Shown in pieces: positions 25,783 to 34,224 of a stretch of DNA of 64,000 nt. Location of the stretch: assembly GCA_044353855.1 (NCBI GenBank), contig JBILBF010000001.1, positions 310,001 to 374,000 on the forward strand, given 5' to 3'. This stretch comes from UKL13-3 sp044353855. Its GTDB lineage: Bacteria; Bacteroidota; Bacteroidia; UKL13-3. Position numbers and translations under genes: made by a program. Each line of letters opens with the position of its first letter. The stretch's first letter is position 1. The notes beneath the pieces were generated by a model, which worked only from the letters and a program-made list of their open reading frames with translations, made no database searches and was not told the DNA's origin.

Positions 25783-26525
25783 ATGGATAACGATAACAAA
25801 AGAGTAGTGTTGGTAACAGGAGCTACCGGAGGCCTGGGAAGCGCTATGTGTGAGGCATTATTCAAAGAAGGCTACAGGGTATTGGCCAATTATCGAAACA
25901 AAGAAAAAGCGGCTATATGGAAAACCGGGATGGATGCAAAGGGTGTTGAAGTAGGTCTGTTTCAGGGTGAAGTTTCAGATTATGCTTCGGTAGAAAACAT
26001 GGTAAGTGAAATAGAAAACACCATTGGACCAATTGATATTTTGGTAAACAATACTGGCATAACCCGCGATACCGCTTTCAAAAAAATGAGCTATGAACAA
26101 TGGAGAGATTTACTAGCATCTAATTTGGATTCGTTAATTGCAGCCGACATTTAATAAATGAAATGATTGACAGAAACTGGGGCCGTATTATCAATATATC
26201 ATCCGTAAATGGACAACGTGGGCGGTTTGGGCAAGCAAACTATAGCGCTGCCAAAGCAGGCATGCATGGTTTTACCAAAACATTAGCCGTGGAAGTTGCA
26301 CGTTAAGAAATTACTGTAAACACTGTTTCTCCAGGATATATAGGAACAGACATTTTAATGGCGGTGAAAGAAGAGATACGAAACCAAATTGTGGAACAAA
26401 TACCAATGGGGCGATTGGGAGGAGCCGAGGAAGTAGCTCATCTTGTTTGTTTTTTGGCAAGCAACCAAGCAAGTTTTATTACGGGAGCTAACTATTCTAT
26501 TAACGGTGGGCAACATGTTTATTAG
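25783..26525 (+). pseudogene. Decayed acetoacetyl-CoA reductase (PhbB-like SDR)
   Basis: The N-terminal half is a normal short-chain dehydrogenase (VTGATGGLGSAM at residues 7-18, LVNNTGITRDTAFKKMSYEQW). Near 26125-26150 the frame shifts and stops at 26152. The rest of the protein continues in another frame from about 26140: MIDRNWGRIINISSVNGQRG, the catalytic QANYSAAKAGMHGFTKTLAVE, and to the end, GANYSINGGQHVY, at TAG 26525. Within that frame a TAA at 26304-26306 replaces an expected Lys codon after VEVAR. Two independent lesions make decay more likely than a single sequencing error. Confidence 0.85.
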
Positions 26526-26542
26526 CCTTTAATCATTTCAAG

Positions 26543-26953
26543 ATGTTAACATCCTTGTTGCTCATTCCTCTATTTACCGGATTTGTATTTGTAGTGGCTG
26601 GTTTTTTGATGTTTAAATTTCCTCCTAAAAAGATAAATGGATGGTATGGATATCGAACTGCTGCTTCAATGAAAAATCAGGAGCGCTGGAGGTTTGCACA
26701 AACGTATGCTGCTAAGCAAATGATGAAAAATGAACGGGGAAAGAAGGAAAAGGCGTTTAGAGAACAAAAGAAAACAGATAAAAAAAGGTTCAATTTGGGA
26801 TTTGAAGAATTAAACCAAAAGATTTATGTGTTTGCTCCAAACGAGTACTTTATTTATTATAAAAATAGCACAAATATATGCGATCCAATCTTAGACTTAT
26901 ATAGGTTAGACGACAACCAAAATTTCGTAAGTGGATTTGTAAATAAACGTTAA
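26543..26953 (+). CDS. SdpI-like protein with an unusual C-terminal half
   Basis: A 136-aa protein. Residues 1-60 match the SdpI family (immunity or membrane protein): a membrane helix, then KINGWYGYRTAASMKNQERWRFAQ. SdpI proteins go on with further membrane helices, but here a Lys/Glu-rich stretch (KNERGKKEKAFREQKKTDKKRF) and a hydrophilic Tyr/Asn-rich end follow. This looks like a truncation joined to unrelated sequence. It begins 17 nt after the decayed reductase gene and may be non-functional. Confidence 0.5.
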   Translation: MLTSLLLIPLFTGFVFVVAGFLMFKFPPKKINGWYGYRTAASMKNQERWRFAQTYAAKQMMKNERGKKEKAFREQKKTDKKRFNLGFEELNQKIYVFAPNEYFIYYKNSTNICDPILDLYRLDDNQNFVSGFVNKR

Positions 26954-26956
26954 CAA

Positions 26957-28198
26957 TTAATATTTGACAAACTTTGCTATGTAATAGGCATTGATTGTTT
27001 GAATTTCAATTGTGTATATCCCTTCCTTTAAGTCAGTAATTGAAATCCCTTCTTCTATATACACTGTCTTAATGACTTGTTTTCCGGTATAATCTCTGAT
27101 AGAAATTTGAGTTTCCTCTGTATTAAAATTGAGTGGCCCTAAAAAGATATATTCATTGGCGGGATTAGGATAAACTGTTAGTTGATGATAACTCACCTTT
27201 TCAATAGAAGTAATCGTTCCATATACATCTTGACAATTATTGATCTTGCTCAAAGGACTAATACCGCAAGCTCTGAATGCAAAATTCTGAGAAAGATTAA
27301 TAAAGTATGAAATGGCCGCACGCTCGTCATACGTTATCGAATCGCGACCGCTCCATGTGTTGGAAGGCAAGAACGACACAGATGGAAACATCGATTGTCC
27401 CAATTCGCTGACATGACCTAAACCTAAAGAATGCCCCAATTCGTGAAATAAAACATATCTGAACTTGGTTTTTCCAGCCGGACACTCTCCTGTACCATAA
27501 TACCAATCATGTGAAGTACTGAGATGCAGATCATGTGATTTAATATTATAAAATGTCTCATTACCTAATATGCAGGAAGCCCACAATCGCTCATTATAAC
27601 CTACGGGACCAAGCTGAGGATCTGGCGCAATCACATTAAACGTATCCCCTAAATTAAAGCCGACTTGAGTTGAAAATGGCGCTAAAATATAATTAACCCC
27701 TGTTTTACATCTGAACTCTCTGAAGACTGCTTCAATCGCTGCTTTTGCTTCAGGAATATCCCAATACGTTTTATGTATATACCAAGTGTATCCGCCTTTA
27801 TTATTATTATTTGTTAAATACTCGTATACTATGGGGTTTGCGCTTCTATACCCCAGGTTTGCCGTAACTTTAAGCGTATCCCCCGACATAAAATCAGTGC
27901 CGTTAATGTTCAACTTAACTTTTCCTGAAAACGCCACCGGCATCTCTAATTCTATCTTTGTATCCGACCATGAAATATACTTCAAGGCCTTTGATGAAGT
28001 TGCATCCAGATATTGCCCGGATTCTTGATTGAAACTTACATACGAATTACCTTGATTGACCCCGAAATTACTTCCGTTGAGTATTAATTTCTGAGATATT
28101 CCGCCAATAATTTTATTCGGTGTCAAACTGCTTATTTGTGCATTTACAGAGAAAAGGATAAGATAAAATAAGACTGAAACTGTTAGTTGTTTTTGCAT
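26957..28198 (-). CDS. Secreted metzincin-type metalloprotease with T9SS sorting domain
   Basis: A 413-aa protein from ATG 28198, with a signal peptide ending near SVNAQ. An IPT/TIG-like Ig domain follows (about residues 22-115, LTPNKIIGGISQKLILNGSNFG). The protease domain carries the zinc site HELGHSLGLGH (252-262) and a downstream Met (GQSMFPSV), the matrixin/metzincin pattern. The last 75 residues (from VYPNPANEYIF) are a type A T9SS C-terminal sorting domain, so export across the outer membrane is expected. The catalytic Glu and all three His are intact. Confidence 0.85.
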   Translation of the reverse strand: MQKQLTVSVLFYLILFSVNAQISSLTPNKIIGGISQKLILNGSNFGVNQGNSYVSFNQESGQYLDATSSKALKYISWSDTKIELEMPVAFSGKVKLNINGTDFMSGDTLKVTANLGYRSANPIVYEYLTNNNNKGGYTWYIHKTYWDIPEAKAAIEAVFREFRCKTGVNYILAPFSTQVGFNLGDTFNVIAPDPQLGPVGYNERLWASCILGNETFYNIKSHDLHLSTSHDWYYGTGECPAGKTKFRYVLFHELGHSLGLGHVSELGQSMFPSVSFLPSNTWSGRDSITYDERAAISYFINLSQNFAFRACGISPLSKINNCQDVYGTITSIEKVSYHQLTVYPNPANEYIFLGPLNFNTEETQISIRDYTGKQVIKTVYIEEGISITDLKEGIYTIEIQTINAYYIAKFVKY

Positions 28199-28225
28199 CA
28201 GCAAATAAAACAAAAAAATATCCAT

Positions 28226-28680
28226 TAAATCTATTTAGGGATTGTTTTTTTCCTCTACACTTCACCATGGTTTACAAACGTCCATCCATGCTGAGATATG
28301 GCTATAAATAATTCAAAACAGAATGCCTGCAACTACAATTTCAAACACCCTAGTTTTCATGCTTTTTTGAGACGCAACCATTTCTAAAAAGTTAGCATTG
28401 TCTGTTCACGCGGCCGTCTGGTCCGTGTGTCGTAATCCATTAAATGTGATTTGATAGATGGAACAGGGCCGCCTTCTCTAGCTGTTCATTCATCAGTCGC
28501 GATTGTTTCTTTTGATGTCAATTCAATTGTTGATCTTAATACATCCAGTTTTAGCAATAACTTTTCATAAAAGGTCTTTAGCATTCTAGCAACATCATTC
28601 TACGTTACTATCTGCATGTTGAGCCGCGTTGCCGACTATCTTCAAATACACTTACGTTAACAAAAAACATCAATCCTTTG
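28226..28680. other. Gene-free stretch
   Basis: About 450 nt with no convincing gene. One minus-strand open stretch near 28505-28615 reads as 36 residues with a coding look (NDVARMLKTFYEKLLLKLDV), but it has stops on both sides and no usable start. It may be a relic of a lost gene. Confidence 0.5.
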
Positions 28681-28748
28681 CAATGTATTGCCATGTTTAC
28701 TAAAAGTCGCAAAAAGAAAAAATGGTACGTGAGTGGTTTTAAGATAAG

Positions 28749-28840
28749 TGGTCTCGAGCAGGGAACCTGCTATCAACTATTTAGGAAACAGCTGTTCTAT
28801 CCGTTCCTGACTGGCTCTGCCACGTCAGGGCTATCAGACC
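28749..28840 (-). pseudogene. tRNA-Arg(CCT)-like pseudogene with a hairpin in the D arm
   Basis: On the minus strand this reads GGTCTGATAG, then a 25-nt GC-rich hairpin (28806-28830), then AACGGATAGAAC, an anticodon arm with TTTCCTAAA (anticodon CCT), a T arm GCAGG-TTC-CCTGC and acceptor end CGAGACC-A. The 5' D-stem half is replaced by the hairpin, and the T loop has lost 4 of 7 nt. It shares TTTAGGAAACA and TTCTATCCGTT (plus strand) with the intact tRNA-Arg 340 nt away. It cannot fold as a normal tRNA. Confidence 0.7.
28806..28830. repeat. GC-rich hairpin, copy 1
   Basis: CCTGACTGGC-TCT-GCCACGTCAGGG forms a stem of about 10 bp with one bulge. The 15-mer GCCACGTCAGGGCTA (28819-28833) is repeated exactly in copy 2. 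Confidence 0.8.
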
Positions 28841-28865
28841 TTTTTAAACACTTCGTAAGTTATTG

Positions 28866-29114
28866 CTACCTGCAATACTTACTTATGAAGGCTAATTTCC
28901 GTTCCTTAGACAGGTTTTTTAACTTCATCTCCAATTGGTACGCAGAAGCCTTATCTTCTTTCTCTATCGTTCCAATAAGTGTCCAAGGCAAAAAGGGTTT
29001 TGTTGAGGTATTCAAACCACCGTTGTGCTCAACAAGCCTTCGGTCAATTGAATTTGTATGACCTATATAGAATCGGTCAAATTTCTTCGAATAAAGAATA
29101 TAAACGCAATACAT
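28866..29114 (-). CDS. Small GIY-YIG nuclease-domain protein
   Basis: An 82-aa stand-alone GIY-YIG domain: VYI (4-6) and YIG (16-18), the catalytic Arg in DRRLVEHN (Arg25/26), and the metal-binding Glu near residue 62 in YQLEMKLK. Function of this UPF0213-like group is not established. It lies between an intact tRNA-Arg (18 nt upstream) and a broken tRNA-Arg copy. The 3' end sits in an imperfect inverted repeat (about 28852-28891) that may serve as its terminator. Confidence 0.88.
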   Translation of the reverse strand: MYCVYILYSKKFDRFYIGHTNSIDRRLVEHNGGLNTSTKPFLPWTLIGTIEKEDKASAYQLEMKLKNLSKERKLAFISKYCR

Positions 29115-29131
29115 TTATACAGGGGGACTAG

Positions 29132-29203
29132 TAGTCTCAGCGAGAATCGAACTCACATCAAATGTTTAGGAAACATCTATTCTATCCGTTGAACTATGAG
29201 ACC
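29132..29203 (-). tRNA. tRNA-Arg (anticodon CCT)
   Basis: A 72-nt cloverleaf: acceptor GGTCTCA/TGAGACT (first pair G-U), D arm GTTC/GAAT, anticodon stem GATGT/ACATT with loop TTCCTAA, T arm GTGAG/CTCGC with loop TTCGATT, discriminator A. The anticodon is CCT and reads AGG. CCA is not encoded. It is the only intact tRNA recognised in the window and lies 18 nt upstream of the GIY-YIG gene. Confidence 0.88.
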
Positions 29204-29235
29204 ATATATTTAAGAACCATTATTTCTTTCACATT

Positions 29236-29311
29236 TTCTATCCATTGAATGCTGACGAGACAAGGCCTGTCAGCATCCTGGCTGGCTAAGCCACGTCAGG
29301 GCTACGAAACC
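29236..29311 (-). pseudogene. tRNA-Arg-like 5' fragment interrupted by two hairpins
   Basis: On the minus strand: GGTTTCGTAG, then hairpin one (29277-29301, CCTGACGTGGC/GCCAGCCAGG), hairpin two (TGCTGAC/GTCAGCA around a 12-nt loop), then TTCAATGGATAGAA. Joining the outer parts restores a regular tRNA-Arg 5' half (acceptor strand and D arm). The sequence after GATAGAA no longer resembles an anticodon arm. The insertion point is the same as in the copy at 28.75-28.84 kb. Confidence 0.65.
29277..29301. repeat. GC-rich hairpin, copy 2
   Basis: CCTGGCTGGC-TAA-GCCACGTCAGG, related to copy 1; the 15-mer at 29290-29304 is identical to 28819-28833. A second hairpin with perfect 7-bp arms, TGCTGAC/GTCAGCA, directly adjoins (29250-29275). 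Confidence 0.8.
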
Positions 29312-29335
29312 TAATTTTGTATTACAAAGAACGCT

Positions 29336-31459
29336 TTATTTGACAACACTTCCCGGTTCAATATCTTTTTCGGAACCTACACTGTATAGTTTTCCAAAAT
29401 CATTACCCGCCATCAACAACATTCCTTGACTTTCAATTCCTCTAATTTTTCGTGGCGCAAGATTGGCAACAACAGTAACTAATTTGCCTAGCAACTCTTC
29501 GGGCTGATAATACTCGGCAATACCACTCAAAATGGTGCGTTTTTCAAACCCTAAATCAACTGTAAGCTTTAATAGTTTATCTGCTTTGGGTACTCGTTCG
29601 GCTTCAATTACTTTCCCAACTCGTAAATCAATTTTGTCAAAATCTTCATAAGAAATAGCTGCTTTTACTTCTTGGTGTTTCATGTTAAAATTTGTTTCGG
29701 GTGCCTGACTTGCAATATGAGGCGTATTCTGCAATATGTTTTCTTCTTTAATCTTTTGAAGCCTGTCCAATTGTAGTTGTATTTCTTCGTTTGAGACTTG
29801 CTTGTATAAAACCTCAGCCTTATTTAGCATGTGGCCATCAGCAATTAAATTTTCATTAAACAAGCTGCTCCATTTTAAATTAGGAGAACCCATCATTTCT
29901 TTCAGTTTAACAGATGTGTGAGGCAAAAACGGTTCTGCTGCAATGGCAAGTTTAGCACAAATTTGCAATGCATCGTACATAATTACTTTAACGCTTTCGG
30001 CATCTGTTTTAATCAACTTCCAAGGCTCCGTGTCTGCTAAAAATTTATTCCCTGCTCTTGCAATTTCCATAAAGTCTGTTTGCGCTTCGCGAAGTTTGAT
30101 GTCATCCAAATGTTGGCGCATAGCATGCAAACTTTTACCTATGGAATCCAAACAAACTTGTCTTGCAGCCAATAGTTTGGGGTCTGTTAGTTCAGTAAAT
30201 ACTCGAGGAGCTTTCCCTTCATAATACATTTCGCTAAGCACCAAAACCCGATTCACAAAATTTCCGAAAATAGAAACAAGTTCGCTGTTAACGCGCGTTT
30301 GAAAATCTTTCCACGTAAATTCACTGTCTTTTGTTTCGGGTGCAATTGCCGTTAAAACGTAACGCAGTTCATCTTGCCTGTTTGGAAAATCGGTAAGATA
30401 CTCGTGTAACCATACTGCCCAATTTCTACTGGTCGATATTTTATCGCCTTCTAGGTTTAAAAATTCATTAGCAGGTACGTTGGTTGGTAAAATATAGTTG
30501 CCGTGTGTCATCAACATCATTGGAAAGATAATAGCATGAAACACGATATTATCTTTGCCAATAAAATGCACTAGTGCTGTTTCTTCATTTTGCCAATAGT
30601 CCTCCCAGCTAGAAGGATTAATGTTGGCGCTTGGCTGTTGAAAGTATTCTTTTGTGGCGGATATATATCCAATTGGTGCATCAAACCAAACATATAATAC
30701 TTTGCCATCAGCCCCTTCAATTGGAACAGGTACACCCCAGTTTAAATCACGCGTCATTGCTCGAGACTGAAGTCCTTCCTTTAGCCAACTTTGGCATTGC
30801 CCTTTAATATTTGACTTCCAACCATCGAATCTTTTAATGTATTGCTGAAACTGTTCGGTTTGTTGAATATCGCCCATGGGCAAAAACCAATTTTTAGTTG
30901 CTTTAAGAATAGGGGTATTGCCACTCAATGCAGATTTTGGATTAATCAAATCGGTGGGGCTTAGTGTGGTTCCACATTTTTCACACTGATCGCCATATGC
31001 GTTTGTGTTTCCACAACGTGGGCAAGTTCCTGTAATATATCTATCGGCCAAAAATTGATTGGCTTCTTGATCAAAATATTGTTTCGTAATTTCTTCTTTA
31101 AAAACACCTTTATCATAAAGGACTTTGAAAAAAGCTTGCGCTGTTTGGTGATGCGTTTCAGAAGACGTTCGGCCATAATAACTAAATTCTATTCCAAACT
31201 CTTTGAAAGCATTTTTCATAATGCCATCATATTTATCAACTACCTGCTGTGGTGTGATCCCTTCTTTTTTAGCCTTAATCGTAATGGGAACTCCGTGTTC
31301 ATCGCTACCACAAATAAAAACCACATCTTTTCCTTGTGCCTTGAGATAGCGCACATAAATATCGGCTGGCAAATAACATCCTGCAAGGTGCCCAATGTGA
31401 ACGGGTCCATTGGCGTATGGTAAAGCAGCTGTTACTAAATATCGTTTGGGTTCGGTCAT
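29336..31459 (-). CDS. metG: Methionyl-tRNA synthetase
   Basis: Charges tRNA-Met. The 707-aa protein has the HIGH box in ANGPVHIGHLAG, a zinc knuckle with CPRCGNTNAYGDQCEKCG (160-177), the anticodon-binding helical domain and a C-terminal EMAP/Trbp111-like tRNA-binding domain (from about residue 605, DLRVGKVIEAERVPKADKLLKL). The second signature is DKISTSRN rather than KMSKS, as in Bacteroidota and other MetG of this type. Its stop codon lies about 25 nt from the hairpin-bearing tRNA fragment. Confidence 0.96.
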   Translation of the reverse strand: MTEPKRYLVTAALPYANGPVHIGHLAGCYLPADIYVRYLKAQGKDVVFICGSDEHGVPITIKAKKEGITPQQVVDKYDGIMKNAFKEFGIEFSYYGRTSSETHHQTAQAFFKVLYDKGVFKEEITKQYFDQEANQFLADRYITGTCPRCGNTNAYGDQCEKCGTTLSPTDLINPKSALSGNTPILKATKNWFLPMGDIQQTEQFQQYIKRFDGWKSNIKGQCQSWLKEGLQSRAMTRDLNWGVPVPIEGADGKVLYVWFDAPIGYISATKEYFQQPSANINPSSWEDYWQNEETALVHFIGKDNIVFHAIIFPMMLMTHGNYILPTNVPANEFLNLEGDKISTSRNWAVWLHEYLTDFPNRQDELRYVLTAIAPETKDSEFTWKDFQTRVNSELVSIFGNFVNRVLVLSEMYYEGKAPRVFTELTDPKLLAARQVCLDSIGKSLHAMRQHLDDIKLREAQTDFMEIARAGNKFLADTEPWKLIKTDAESVKVIMYDALQICAKLAIAAEPFLPHTSVKLKEMMGSPNLKWSSLFNENLIADGHMLNKAEVLYKQVSNEEIQLQLDRLQKIKEENILQNTPHIASQAPETNFNMKHQEVKAAISYEDFDKIDLRVGKVIEAERVPKADKLLKLTVDLGFEKRTILSGIAEYYQPEELLGKLVTVVANLAPRKIRGIESQGMLLMAGNDFGKLYSVGSEKDIEPGSVVK

Positions 31460-31557
31460 AACTAAGGCTGCAAATTACGTCAATTTAACCGAACAAGAAA
31501 AAACGTTTACTGAATATTTAGGATGGCTAAACGCTTTTTTACTAAGAAAACAATCTA

Positions 31558-32259
31558 TTAAGCCTGTGCAACAAATTTATACCCCACTCCTCTTACACTT
31601 TGAATGAACTCTGGATTTTTAGGGTCTGTTTCAAAATATTTACGTAATGAAAGGATAAAATTGTCTATGGTTCGTGTATTGGGAATAACCGTATAGTCCC
31701 ATACTACTTTTAAAATATGTTCTCTGCTTACTACTTGATTGTTGTTTTCAACTAACAATTTCATCAATAAAATTTCTTTTTTAGTAAGTTCAATTTTACC
31801 TGAAGCACTATACGCTTCATAGCTTTCGAAATTGATTCTGTTTTTACCAAATATATATTCTGTTGGCACTTTTAAATTTTCTGATTTCGCTAATTTTTCT
31901 TTTTTGGCGATAAGCTTAGCCACTCTTAAAACGAGCTCTTCCAAATCAAATGGTTTGGTAAGATAATCATCCGCTCCTTTGCGCAAACCAGTAATTCGGT
32001 CGGTGGGCGTATTTTTGGCAGACAAGAATAAAACTGGCACATCAGCATCATGCAAACGAATGTTTTCGCACACCATAAACCCATCCATTTCTGGCAACAT
32101 AACGTCTAGTATCACCAGGTCAAATTTTTGCTCTCTAAACGCTTTAACTGCACTGTTGCCATCGCCAACTGCAAAAACTACATAGTGCTCTAATTCGAGA
32201 TTTAACTTGAGCGCGTGTTGTAAATGCTCTTCGTCTTCAACCAATAATATTCTATGCAT
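31558..32259 (-). CDS. OmpR-family response regulator
   Basis: A 233-aa regulator: receiver domain (phosphoacceptor Asp52 in VILDVMLPEMDG, acidic pocket Glu8/Asp9, Lys102 in LTKPFD) and a C-terminal winged helix (about 130-230, ELTKKEILLMKLLVENNNQVVSREHIL and VRGVGYKF). It overlaps the histidine kinase gene by 8 nt, so the two form a pair. Target genes are not evident; pspC lies directly upstream of the kinase gene and may belong to the same stress circuit. Confidence 0.93.
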   Translation of the reverse strand: MHRILLVEDEEHLQHALKLNLELEHYVVFAVGDGNSAVKAFREQKFDLVILDVMLPEMDGFMVCENIRLHDADVPVLFLSAKNTPTDRITGLRKGADDYLTKPFDLEELVLRVAKLIAKKEKLAKSENLKVPTEYIFGKNRINFESYEAYSASGKIELTKKEILLMKLLVENNNQVVSREHILKVVWDYTVIPNTRTIDNFILSLRKYFETDPKNPEFIQSVRGVGYKFVAQA

Positions 32260-33370
32260 CTTTTTTAAATATTAGTTCGAAAATCGTTCCTTTATTGGGT
32301 TTGTTTTTCACAACAATCTCGCCATTCAGAAGGTACATTAAATTCTTAATAATGTACAACCCTAAACCTGTGCCTTTTGTTTTGCGAGTGAGTTCATCGC
32401 CTGTGCGGTAAAATTTTTCAAATATCGTTTCTTTATTTTGTGCAGATATTCCTTGTCCTTCATCCCCCACGGATAGTATTATCTGGTTAGCTTTGGTTTG
32501 CAAAAACACATCAATACTGCCTGTTGGTGGAGAATATTTTAAGGCATTGCTTAATAAATTGTTTAATACCATTTCGATAGCCGCTTCGTCAGTTAACAAA
32601 AAAACATCCTTTTCAATCTGTATATTCACTCTATCCTGAATATTTCTTGGATGTACAAACCGTTCAACAATTTTTGAAACTACATCAGATAGGTTTATTT
32701 CAAAAAGTTGCAATTCATATTTATGAGCATCGAGTTGAGCCGCTAATAAAACATTTTCAACCAAATCCCTTAGCCGAAACACATCACTCATTGAATTGGC
32801 TATAATCGTATTGGATTGCTCTTTGGTTAGTTCTCTTTTTTGCAATGTTTCTAGGTAAAGTTTAATAGATGCCAAAGGCGTTTTAAGTTCGTGTGTTATG
32901 GACAACATAAAATTTCCTTGTTGCCTTTTTAGCTTGAGTTTGTTTTGCAAATTGCTAAAAATCCAAATGATTCCCCAGAATAACAACCCAATCATTACTA
33001 CCCCTTCTAGCTTATACATTCGCTCTGTCCGGTTTTGTTTATCTCTTAATTCACTGTATGCGGCTCGAGTAGGTCTAATAAGAAAGTTCTCTAAAGGGGG
33101 TAACGTTTCATCAAACACAATTTCAAGTTGAGGATAATTGAACTTTAGATAGGACCTTGCTCTTGTGCTATCTTCTATCATTTCCTCAGAAATTGCACCA
33201 TTAATGTCTAATGTTGCTTTGTAACACAAGAGGTCTAATTCTTCCACTTCTTTTTCGAGTAATTTAGTTGAAGAACGAATATGGGCATACGTCCACCATC
33301 CAAAAGCAGCTACAATGTATACTGTAACAATTCCAAATACGACTTTGGTTTTATTTAATTTCATTATCAA
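32252..33370 (-). CDS. Sensor histidine kinase
   Basis: A 372-aa kinase with two membrane helices (about 9-27 and 122-138) bracketing a 95-residue extracytoplasmic sensor region without a recognised fold. The dimerisation domain holds His160 in SITHELKTPLASIK, and the ATPase domain has the N box (NNLLSNALKYSPP), VGDEGQGIS and GTGLGLYIIK. It should phosphorylate the overlapping response regulator. Bacteroidota relatives with the same layout exist, but no signal is known. Confidence 0.93.
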   Translation of the reverse strand: MIMKLNKTKVVFGIVTVYIVAAFGWWTYAHIRSSTKLLEKEVEELDLLCYKATLDINGAISEEMIEDSTRARSYLKFNYPQLEIVFDETLPPLENFLIRPTRAAYSELRDKQNRTERMYKLEGVVMIGLLFWGIIWIFSNLQNKLKLKRQQGNFMLSITHELKTPLASIKLYLETLQKRELTKEQSNTIIANSMSDVFRLRDLVENVLLAAQLDAHKYELQLFEINLSDVVSKIVERFVHPRNIQDRVNIQIEKDVFLLTDEAAIEMVLNNLLSNALKYSPPTGSIDVFLQTKANQIILSVGDEGQGISAQNKETIFEKFYRTGDELTRKTKGTGLGLYIIKNLMYLLNGEIVVKNKPNKGTIFELIFKKDA

Positions 33371-33405
33371 ATAAATAAATTAAAAGAATACATTAAAGAG
33401 AACGC

Positions 33406-33621
33406 TTAAAGATCGCAAACGGTTTTACTATTGCGAATATGTTTTTTAAGATTAATCCAAAATGCCATAACTAAATAAATGATTATTGGAGAACCCATTG
33501 TGATAAAAGACGTGTAAATAAAATACAGTCGAATGCGAGAGGTGGAAATACCTAATTTTTCGCCAAGATAGCTGCATACACCATAAAAGCGCTTTTCAAC
33601 AAAAAATTTAATTGATTCCAT
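33406..33621 (-). CDS. PspC-domain membrane protein
   Basis: A 71-aa protein with the PspC pattern FYGVCSYLGEKLGISTSRIRLYFIYTSF and a membrane helix (about 30-55). In other bacteria PspC proteins take part in envelope stress responses. It lies 35 nt before the histidine kinase gene on the same strand. A TAAATTCG box ends 6 nt before the start codon. Confidence 0.82.
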   Translation of the reverse strand: MESIKFFVEKRFYGVCSYLGEKLGISTSRIRLYFIYTSFITMGSPIIIYLVMAFWINLKKHIRNSKTVCDL

Positions 33622-33627
33622 CGTTAA

Positions 33628-33635
33628 CGAATTTA
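33628..33635 (-). promoter_or_regulatory. -7-like box next to the pspC start
   Basis: TAAATTCG on the minus strand, one base off TAnnTTTG, ends 6 nt before the ATG at 33621, another leaderless-type layout. Confidence 0.4.
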
Positions 33636-33660
33636 AGCAACTTAAATGGGGGAAAAAAAT

Positions 33661-34224
33661 TCATTTTTCAGTTGGTTGCATTTTGGTGATAACGATTACG
33701 CTCCATCCTTCTTCAAAATAGTATTTAATGCTTTCGGGCAACATTACATTATTGAGCCAAAATAAACCAAGGCCTGCTCCAAGTGTAACTCCAAAAGCGC
33801 TAAGAGCGTTGAAATTACCAGAATATGCCTTTTGTGCTATGTAAACAGAACCAACTACAGTAGCTATAGATAGCATAAGTTTAGCTACTTGTCTACCAAC
33901 TGTCATTCGTCTGAAGCCAACAATATCTGTGATTTTTATAGTTTTATAAATAAACCTATTGCTTTTTCCTGGCTTAGACACGAATGACGGAAAGTTTTCG
34001 GCAAGATTAACCCCCAAAACAATTGTAGAGTCCGTAATGTCCGTAACCGTTTCTTTAACAACTTCAAGTTGTCCTAAATAGCCTTTGTACAAAATAGTTG
34101 CCCTATGCCCTACTTTCATTTCGATGGAATCGTTTGTTTTAACATTGTAAAACAGCAGGCTTTTTTGAGCCCAACATTCACTAAAAAAAAGCAGAAACGA
34201 AAACACAAAACTAATTTTATACAT
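33661..34224 (-). CDS. Secreted or membrane protein of unknown function
   Basis: A 187-aa protein from ATG 34224 (an earlier in-frame start at 34245 adds a non-signal leader). A signal peptide ends near ECWAQ (about residue 19). The mature part is beta-rich for 100 residues and then has a hydrophobic region (about 115-160, KLMLSIATVVGSVYIAQKAY and GVTLGAGLGLFWLNNVML) that could span the membrane twice. No family recognised. It overlaps the DUF2851 gene by 8 nt. Confidence 0.6.
   Translation of the reverse strand: MYKISFVFSFLLFFSECWAQKSLLFYNVKTNDSIEMKVGHRATILYKGYLGQLEVVKETVTDITDSTIVLGVNLAENFPSFVSKPGKSNRFIYKTIKITDIVGFRRMTVGRQVAKLMLSIATVVGSVYIAQKAYSGNFNALSAFGVTLGAGLGLFWLNNVMLPESIKYYFEEGWSVIVITKMQPTEK

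Noticed and set aside
28678..29061. Plus-strand 127-aa frame
   Set aside because: It covers the tRNA-like pseudogene and runs antisense to the GIY-YIG gene; no conserved motif is visible.
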